Origin: Elusimicrobia bacterium CG08_land_8_20_14_0_20_59_10 | GTDB lineage: Bacteria; Elusimicrobiota; Elusimicrobia; Elusimicrobiales; UBA9959 | DNA length: 6,932 nucleotides | Assembly: GCA_002779045.1 (NCBI GenBank) | Contig: PEXO01000446.1 | Location: 5,916-12,847 of the forward strand | Reading direction: 5' to 3' | Part shown: in pieces, positions 1 through 4,249 of the stretch | Layout: the number at the start of each line of letters is the position of its first letter | Numbering within the stretch: the stretch's first letter is position 1 | Made by a program: the position numbers and the translations under genes | The notes under the pieces: model-generated | What the model was told of the DNA's origin: nothing | The model's input: only the letters and a program-made list of their open reading frames with translations | Databases searched by the model: none

Positions 1-546
1 AACGAAGACCACCAGCAGAATAAGGATGCCCACCAGCAGTATCCAGGCGACGTTCCAGATATGGGGGGGGGCCAGCAGGTCGGCCGCGGAGAGGGGGCGC
101 GCCTTGCGGAAACTCATCTTCTCCACGCTTATCAGGTCCTGTCTTTCCGGCGGTAGCCCCAGCAGGCCGGCGGCCAGTTTTATCGCCAGTTTCGTATCCT
201 CTTCCGAGACGGATTTATCGAGGATGATGCTGGCGGAAAGTTTCTTTACCATCGTCAGGGAACTGGAAAGGGAGGTCTCTCCCATCTTTCCCTTTTCCGG
301 TATGCCGGGCATGATCTCGAAAGCGGCCTTTTTGCTCTGCTCCTGCATCTCGGCGGAGATTATTATGATGATGTCCTCGGTGCCGAGGGCCTCCGAAAGT
401 ATCTGGCGCAGGCGCTTTTCCAGGGAGTTTTCGAGGGCCAGTTTGGCTTCCAGCGGCGAACCCGAATTCGCCTGGGCGTACAGGCGTCCGGCGGCTGCGC
501 ATTGGAGCAGGAGCGCGGACAAAAGGAGGAAGATGAATCTTTTCAT
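1..546 (-). CDS. Mini-FliF: exported, membrane-anchored protein with a FliF C-terminal (RBM3-like) ring domain, 3' end outside window
   Basis: Reading leftward from ATG 544-546 gives 182 uninterrupted codons that run off the window edge. GGGAG lies 7 bases before the start. Residues 1-26 look like a signal peptide (KR, then a Phe/Leu-rich core, possible cleavage after AQA); Cys16 follows LLQ, a poor lipobox. Residues about 40-146 match the order of the FliF C-terminal periplasmic domain: an amphipathic start and LGTEDIIIIISAEM (54-67), a short MPGIP linker (79-83), VKKLSASIILDKSV (100-113), then LAAGLLGLPPERQDLISVEKMSF (124-146), where FliF has an AvGfd..RGD.v.V...F pattern. A hydrophobic helix starts at about 164, like FliF's second membrane helix. 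Known: FliF forms the flagellar MS ring and binds FliG through its cytoplasmic tail. Full FliF is about 550 residues with an N-terminal membrane helix; here RBM1 and RBM2 are absent. Inference: a ring-forming or scaffold protein of a flagellum-related or unknown machine. The match is by eye. Confidence 0.72.
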   Translation of the reverse strand, partial: MKRFIFLLLSALLLQCAAAGRLYAQANSGSPLEAKLALENSLEKRLRQILSEALGTEDIIIIISAEMQEQSKKAAFEIMPGIPEKGKMGETSLSSSLTMVKKLSASIILDKSVSEEDTKLAIKLAAGLLGLPPERQDLISVEKMSFRKARPLSAADLLAPPHIWNVAWILLVGILILLVVFV

Positions 547-599
547 AGTTAAACTCCCGAAATGTGCGTTAGTCCGGTCAACCGCGTAAAGGAACAATT

Positions 600-628
600 A
601 TTATAATATATATGCCGGGCGTTTTCAA
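600..628 (-). promoter_or_regulatory. Sigma70-like promoter of the mini-FliF gene
   Basis: On the minus strand TTGAAA (628-623) is followed after exactly 17 bases by a perfect TATAAT (605-600). Transcription would start near 593, giving a leader of about 47 bases before ATG 546. The AT-rich stretch 598-613 stands out from the GC-rich surroundings. This is the best promoter match in the window. Confidence 0.72.
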
Positions 629-630
629 TC

Positions 631-659
631 GTACATCGCTGCGCGCACCGGCGATGTAT
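631..659. other. Imperfect palindrome in the divergent promoter region
   Basis: TACATCGC (632-639) and GCGATGTA (651-658) are perfect 8-base inverted arms. As RNA the stem would extend to 11 pairs (631-641 with 649-659) using two G-U pairs, around a 7-base loop. No T-run follows on either strand, so it is not a canonical terminator. It starts 3 bases upstream of the minus-strand -35 box and ends about 40 bases before the plus-strand -35 box, a position suited to a regulator binding site controlling one or both divergent genes. The binding protein is unknown. Confidence 0.45.
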
Positions 660-676
660 ATTCGCAGCCGGTCCTT

Positions 677-700
677 GGGCCTGCGGGCCGATGGGCCTAT
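677..700. repeat. Three 8-base tandem units beginning GGGCC
   Basis: GGGCC occurs at 677, 685 and 693, an exact 8-base period, the units being GGGCCTGC, GGGCCGAT and GGGCCTAT. The array abuts the -35 box of the plus-strand promoter at 700-705. The last unit can also pair with ATAGGTCC (708-715) across a 7-base loop that contains most of the -35 hexamer. It may be an activator or repressor site, or chance in GC-rich DNA. Confidence 0.35.
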
Positions 701-728
701 TGACTTTATAGGTCCGTTTTACTAACAT
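700..728 (+). promoter_or_regulatory. Sigma70-like promoter of the clostripain-family gene
   Basis: TTGACT (700-705) and TAACAT (723-728) are separated by 17 bases. The -35 matches consensus at 5 of 6 positions and the -10 at 4 of 6. The predicted start near 735 leaves a leader of about 28 bases that contains the strong ribosome site AGGAGGG (752-758). Confidence 0.5.
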
Positions 729-762
729 TCCAGAATACGTTAATCCGCAGCAGGAGGGTTTA

Positions 763-2019
763 ATGAAACAGTTCCTAACCGTAGTGATCTGCCTGTCGAT
801 GGCCGCCGGGGTTTTTGCCGCAGAGGGCAAGATCTCCTTTGACCAGAAGGGCAGTGTTTCCAGCATTATCAGCCAGTTGAACAACGCCGATAACGCCGGC
901 ATTATCCCGCTTCCCGGAAATCCGAAAGCGGCCAAAGAATGGACCGTAATGGTTTTTGTTAATGCCAAGAATAATCTCGAGTCTTACGGCCTTAAGGACG
1001 TCAACGAGATGGAAATGGTGGGCTCCAATGACAGCGTCAACGTGGTGGCGGAACTGGGCCGCATAAACGGCTATTCCAGCGCCGAAGGCGACTGGAAAGG
1101 TTCACGCCGCTACCTGGTGCAGAAGGACGCCAATGCTTCCGCGGTAACTTCTCCGGTGGTGATGGAGATACTCAAGTCCGATATGGGCAGTTGGCAGTAC
1201 CTGGTCGAGTTCATCAACTGGACCAAGGCCAATTACCCCGCGCGCAAATATGCGCTTGTGATCTGGAACCATGGTTCGGGCTGGAGCAAGGACTCTTCCT
1301 TCGAGTCCTCCAGGGGCATCTCTTACGATGACGAGACCCACCATCACATAACCACCCCCGAGCTGCGCATGGCGCTGGCCGCCGCGGGCGGAGTCAATAT
1401 CCTCTCCATGGACGCCTGTCTGATGCAGATGATAGAGGTGGCTTACGAGGTGAAGGGAGTGGCCAATTATGTCGTGGCTTCGGAAGAGACCGAGCCCGGC
1501 GACGGCTACACCTACGACACCATGCTCGGGCCGCTGGTGAAGAAGCCGGTCATGAGCGAAGCGGACCTTGCCAGGGTCATGGTCGATGCCTACACCGACC
1601 ATTACCAGTCCATCAATCAGGGCGCGACTCATTCCGCCATCAAGGTGGACGCTCTCGGCTCTCTCGCTGTCCGCGTTAACGCCTTCGTGGACGCCCTGAT
1701 CGCGGCCAATGACCTTGAAGTGGCCAAGGCCGCTAAGACGGGCGCCCAGTCCTTCTATTATTCCAGCAACAAGGATATGTATCATTTCGCCAAACTGGTG
1801 AAGGATACCACCGCTGATGCCGGCGTCTCGGCCAGGGCGGGGGAACTGATGTCCTTCCTTGAAAACGGGGTTATCTCTCATAACAGGAAGTTCGGCTCCA
1901 GGTATGCCAATGCCTTCGGCCTGGCCGCTTACCTGCCGTATTCCTATTCCTCGGCGTACGACGGCCTGCTCTGGGCCGCGGACTCCAAATGGGACGACCT
2001 CATTAAGTGGTTGAAGTAA
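763..2019 (+). CDS. Secreted clostripain-family (peptidase C11) cysteine peptidase
   Basis: This 418-residue protein has a Sec signal peptide (residues 1-19, cleavage after VFA). AGGAGGG lies 4 bases before the ATG, so the start is secure. The core begins with WTVMVFVNAKNNLE (60-73), the usual first strand of the family. The catalytic His is His170 in NHG and the catalytic Cys is Cys219 in MDACLM. Asp217, two residues before the Cys, is in the place of the S1-pocket Asp that gives clostripain and PmC11 their Arg/Lys preference, so cleavage after basic residues is predicted. SEETEPGDGYTYD (240-252) is also typical of the family. Basic residues between His170 and Cys219 (Lys176, Arg184) could be self-processing sites, as PmC11 cleaves itself; this is inference. 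No Por sorting domain, LPXTG or membrane anchor is visible at the C-terminus (ends IKWLK). It is likely periplasmic or released. It is a single-gene unit between its own promoter and a terminator; its substrate is unknown. Confidence 0.92.
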   Translation: MKQFLTVVICLSMAAGVFAAEGKISFDQKGSVSSIISQLNNADNAGIIPLPGNPKAAKEWTVMVFVNAKNNLESYGLKDVNEMEMVGSNDSVNVVAELGRINGYSSAEGDWKGSRRYLVQKDANASAVTSPVVMEILKSDMGSWQYLVEFINWTKANYPARKYALVIWNHGSGWSKDSSFESSRGISYDDETHHHITTPELRMALAAAGGVNILSMDACLMQMIEVAYEVKGVANYVVASEETEPGDGYTYDTMLGPLVKKPVMSEADLARVMVDAYTDHYQSINQGATHSAIKVDALGSLAVRVNAFVDALIAANDLEVAKAAKTGAQSFYYSSNKDMYHFAKLVKDTTADAGVSARAGELMSFLENGVISHNRKFGSRYANAFGLAAYLPYSYSSAYDGLLWAADSKWDDLIKWLK

Positions 2020-2040
2020 TTCTTGCCGTGTCTTAGAGAA

Positions 2041-2071
2041 GGGGCGTCCGCCGGAGGCGGACGCCCTTTTT
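2041..2071 (+). terminator. Strong intrinsic terminator after the peptidase gene
   Basis: GGGCGTCCGCC (2042-2052) pairs perfectly with GGCGGACGCCC (2056-2066), followed directly by five T (2067-2071). It begins 22 bases after the TAA stop, which separates the peptidase from the downstream barrel gene. Confidence 0.93.
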
Positions 2072-2092
2072 CCTGGCGTAACATTTTAGCCA

Positions 2093-2120
2093 TTGAAACA
2101 GCGCGCCTGTGATGTATACT
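2093..2120 (+). promoter_or_regulatory. Sigma70-like promoter of the PorV/PorQ-family gene
   Basis: TTGAAA (2093-2098) and TATACT (2115-2120) are spaced by 16 bases, each matching consensus at 5 of 6 positions. The position, just after a strong terminator and about 50 bases before the gene, fits. The predicted transcript start is near 2127. Confidence 0.62.
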
Positions 2121-2130
2121 ATTCTGGCGG

Positions 2131-2162
2131 GCCGGTCCGACTAAGGCGGACGGGCGGTTTTT
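2131..2162 (+). promoter_or_regulatory. GC-rich stem-loop with T-run in the leader of the PorV/PorQ-family gene
   Basis: Bases 2131-2139 pair with 2147-2155 (eight pairs and one G-G mismatch, 7-base loop), followed after two G by five T (2158-2162). It begins only a few bases after the predicted transcript start and ends 7 bases before ATG 2170. It could be a leaky terminator/attenuator, a 5'-stabilising hairpin, or a fold that hides GGGCGG (2152-2157), the only G-rich stretch available for ribosome binding. Confidence 0.42.
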
Positions 2163-2169
2163 GGATTTT

Positions 2170-3207
2170 ATGAGGAATCGCGTTTTAACAGCTAGCTGCG
2201 CCGCGGCGGTTTTTTCCGCGGTCTGCGTATACCCGCTCCAGGCCGGTTCCGACGCGGGCGCCACCGCCTCTAATTTTTTAAAGATCCCGGTGGCGGCGCT
2301 GCCTTCGGGGATGGCGGAGGCTTATACCGCCATGGTGGGCCCGGATTCCATCCTTTATAACCCGGCGGGGCTCGGCCTGCTCAGTTATTCCTCGGTTTCC
2401 GGTACCCACAACCAGTATCTCGCGGGGATAAGCCAGGATTATGTCGCCGTTACCTACCGCTCCGCGGCAGGCACGCTGGGCGCGGCCTATTCCTCGCTTT
2501 CAAGCGGGGAGATAGACGCTTACAATGCCGACGATATGCCCATCGGCCATACCGGCACCTCGCATAAGGTCTGCATACTTTCGTTCTCGCAGTCGTGGCC
2601 TCATTTCAACCAGGACGCCGGCCGCCTGGACCCGATGCTGATAACCCCCAGCTGGACCAAGGTGGAACCGGTCACGGACTACCGCCCGCGCTCCTACCGT
2701 GTTTCCGCCGGCGCGAGCGTAAAGCGGATAACCGAGGAACTGGACGTGGAGAAGGCCGCGGGCTATGCCTTCGACGCCGGGCTGGTTGTCCTTCTGCCGC
2801 GCCACCTGCACCTGGGGGCTTCGGTGCTTAATATGGGCGGCAAACAGAAAATGGTCTATGAATCCTACCCGCTGCCGCTCACCATGCGCCTGGGTTTCGC
2901 CAAGGATTTCCACACGGTCGGCGACCTGATGATCTTTACGCTGGCTTCCGATATGGTCAAGTACCGGGACCGTGATTTCTTCAATGCCACCGGCGTGGAA
3001 GTGGACATGCTGAGGATGTTCCAGTTCCGTTTCGGCTACACCTCTCAGAAGGACGAGGGCAAAAGCCTCAGCGGCGGCTTCGGTATGAATTTTGACCGCC
3101 TCGCGGACAAGGACAGCTTTATACACGGGGTGCGCGCGGACTACGCCTACCTTGATTACGGCGACCTGGGCGCCACGCACCGCTTCGGGGTCCAGCTGAT
3201 CTGGTAA
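2170..3207 (+). CDS. PorV/PorQ-family (UPF0164-like) outer-membrane beta-barrel protein
   Basis: From ATG 2170 the protein has 345 residues; a TTG at 2161 would add three (MDF) and cannot be ruled out, since neither start has a good Shine-Dalgarno. Residues 1-25 form a signal peptide (MRNR, hydrophobic core, cleavage after LQA). The diagnostic segment is residues 36-71, with FLKIPVAALPSGMAEAYTAM and then ILYNPAGLGLL (NPAGL at 64-68), the N-terminal signature of PorV/PorQ/UPF0164 proteins. The rest alternates polar and hydrophobic residues in strand-length blocks with Gly- and aromatic-rich turns, and the chain ends in an aromatic residue (QLIW), as expected for a Bam-inserted barrel of FadL-like shape. 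In Bacteroidota, PorV and PorQ serve type IX secretion; in other phyla the role of these proteins is mostly unknown. The gene is monocistronic by its position. No type IX component or sorting domain is visible nearby, so a secretion role is unproven. Confidence 0.85.
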   Translation: MRNRVLTASCAAAVFSAVCVYPLQAGSDAGATASNFLKIPVAALPSGMAEAYTAMVGPDSILYNPAGLGLLSYSSVSGTHNQYLAGISQDYVAVTYRSAAGTLGAAYSSLSSGEIDAYNADDMPIGHTGTSHKVCILSFSQSWPHFNQDAGRLDPMLITPSWTKVEPVTDYRPRSYRVSAGASVKRITEELDVEKAAGYAFDAGLVVLLPRHLHLGASVLNMGGKQKMVYESYPLPLTMRLGFAKDFHTVGDLMIFTLASDMVKYRDRDFFNATGVEVDMLRMFQFRFGYTSQKDEGKSLSGGFGMNFDRLADKDSFIHGVRADYAYLDYGDLGATHRFGVQLIW

Positions 3208-3235
3208 CACGACGGGGCTGCTCCGCTTAACAATA

Positions 3236-3273
3236 GCTTCGCAGGACCACGTCCCTTCGAAGCCCTGGCGAAG
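3236..3273. other. Nested and competing stem-loops between the barrel gene and ispA
   Basis: GCTTCG (3236-3241) pairs with CGAAGC (3258-3263), and inside this GGAC (3244-3247) pairs with GTCC (3251-3254), giving a two-tier hairpin. CTTCG (3255-3259) can instead pair with CGAAG (3269-3273), so the two folds exclude each other. No T-run follows, so it is not a classical terminator. It may protect the 3' end of the barrel mRNA or be one copy of a dispersed palindromic repeat; one copy in the window cannot decide. Confidence 0.35.
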
Positions 3274-3291
3274 AAGGACGGCCGTGCGCTA

Positions 3292-3319
3292 TTCGCGCAA
3301 CCCGCTGTTTTTGTATAAT
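3292..3319 (+). promoter_or_regulatory. Likely promoter of the ispA-dxs-LOG operon
   Basis: A perfect TATAAT lies at 3314-3319. The best -35 candidate, TTCGCG (3292-3297, 16-base spacing), is weak. Only 9 bases separate the -10 box from the ATG at 3329, so a transcript starting 7 to 9 bases downstream would have almost no leader. The -10 call is firmer than the -35 call. Confidence 0.5.
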
Positions 3320-3328
3320 TCCTGAACA

Positions 3329-4249
3329 ATGCGTATAGAAGCCTACATGGCTGCCAGGGTTTTGGCGGTGGACAGGGCCCTGCCCCGGTTCATCGGCGGG
3401 CTCCGGGCCCGGCCGCGCCTTGCCCGGGCCATGAACTATTCCCTTTGCGCCGGCGGTAAGCGCCTGCGCCCCGCGCTTATGTGCGCGGCGTACGAGACGT
3501 TCGGGGGCGATAGCGGAGAGATACTGCCCGCAGCCTGCGCCATTGAGATGGTGCATACCTATTCCCTGATACACGACGACCTGCCCGCTATGGACGACGC
3601 CGCGCTGCGGCGCGGACGCCCGGCCAACCACAAAGTCTACGGGGAAGCCGCGGCCCTGCTGGCGGGCGACGCGCTGCTCACGGACGCCTTTACCGTAATG
3701 CTTTCGGCGAAGTACCCGCCGCGCGTGAAGGCGCCCCGGCTGCTGCGCGCGGCCGCCATCCTTGCGGGGCGCGCCGGGGCCGCCGGCATGGTTTCGGGCC
3801 AGGCCGCGGACCTTGAGGCCGAGGGCTTCCTGGACCGGGCGCCCGCGGCCCGCCGCGGCCGGGCGCTCAGGCTGCTGTCTTACATCCACCGGCGTAAAAC
3901 GGCCTGCCTTATAACCGCCGCAGTGGAAATGGGGGCGGCGCTGGCCGGCGCCCCGGAAAAGGATTTCCGCGCTTTGTCCGCCTTCGGCCGCGACCTCGGC
4001 CTGTGTTTCCAGGCGGCCGACGATATTCTGGACGTCTCGGGCGACAGGAAAAAACTGGGCAAGAACGCCAGCGACGCCCGGAACCGCAAGCTGACCTATG
4101 CCGCCCTGCTCGGCATGGAAGAGGCGCGCCGGCGCGCCGGGGCGCTTCTGCGCTCGGCCCTGCGAAGCCTGGCCCGGGTTAAAGGCCGTGATAAGCCCAG
4201 GGCCCTCTTGGCGGACCTGGCAGGGTTAGTCCTCAGGCGGGAAAACTAA
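3329..4249 (+). CDS. ispA: Polyprenyl synthetase, predicted farnesyl diphosphate synthase
   Basis: This 306-residue cytosolic trans-prenyltransferase adds IPP units to DMAPP and GPP to make FPP, the precursor of undecaprenyl and quinone chains. GGKRLRP (42-48) binds substrate diphosphate. The first aspartate motif is DDLPAMDD (83-90), with the two-residue insertion of bacterial FPP synthases; the second is DDILD (231-235), followed by GDRKKLGK and KLTYAALLG. Tyr78, fifth before the first Asp, is an aromatic residue of the kind that limits bacterial FPP synthases to C15, so FPP rather than GGPP is predicted. Length fits E. coli IspA (299). ATG 3329 is preferred because GGKRLRP then falls at the usual distance from the N-terminus; it has no Shine-Dalgarno and may be leaderless. 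The alternative ATG 3347 has only AGAAG 5 bases before it. The stop overlaps the dxs start (TAATG). xseB, often found upstream of ispA, is absent here. Confidence 0.93.
   Translation: MRIEAYMAARVLAVDRALPRFIGGLRARPRLARAMNYSLCAGGKRLRPALMCAAYETFGGDSGEILPAACAIEMVHTYSLIHDDLPAMDDAALRRGRPANHKVYGEAAALLAGDALLTDAFTVMLSAKYPPRVKAPRLLRAAAILAGRAGAAGMVSGQAADLEAEGFLDRAPAARRGRALRLLSYIHRRKTACLITAAVEMGAALAGAPEKDFRALSAFGRDLGLCFQAADDILDVSGDRKKLGKNASDARNRKLTYAALLGMEEARRRAGALLRSALRSLARVKGRDKPRALLADLAGLVLRREN

Noticed and set aside
1..546. Lipoprotein reading of the mini-FliF signal (Cys16)
   Set aside because: The residues before Cys are LLQ, and Gln at -1 does not fit the lipobox; a signal peptidase I site at AQA is more likely.
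26..589. Plus-strand 187-residue open frame over the start of the window
   Set aside because: It is antisense to the mini-FliF frame, has a Ser/Arg-rich composition with no recognisable motif, and lacks a convincing ribosome site; the minus-strand frame has a signal peptide, promoter, Shine-Dalgarno and domain match.
693..721. Hairpin 693-700/708-715 followed by GTTTTA as an intrinsic terminator
   Set aside because: The stem is short with a G-U pair, the T-run is four bases, there is no upstream plus-strand gene to terminate, and it overlaps a good promoter.
1102..1881. Long minus-strand open frame (259 codons) inside the peptidase gene
   Set aside because: It is antisense to a well-supported C11 peptidase; its His/Gly/Val-rich translation is typical of the reverse complement of GC-biased codons.
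2161..2169. TTG 2161 as the start of the barrel gene
   Set aside because: It overlaps the T-run of the leader hairpin and would only add MDF before a normal signal-peptide start; ATG 2170 is preferred, though neither has a strong ribosome site.
2500..3210. Minus-strand open frame (236 codons) opposite the barrel gene
   Set aside because: It is a shadow of the PorV/PorQ-family gene, with no motif, signal or start context.
3227..3889. Minus-strand open frame (220 codons) opposite ispA
   Set aside because: It has a low-complexity Gly/Arg/Gln-rich translation and is antisense to clear prenyl synthase motifs.
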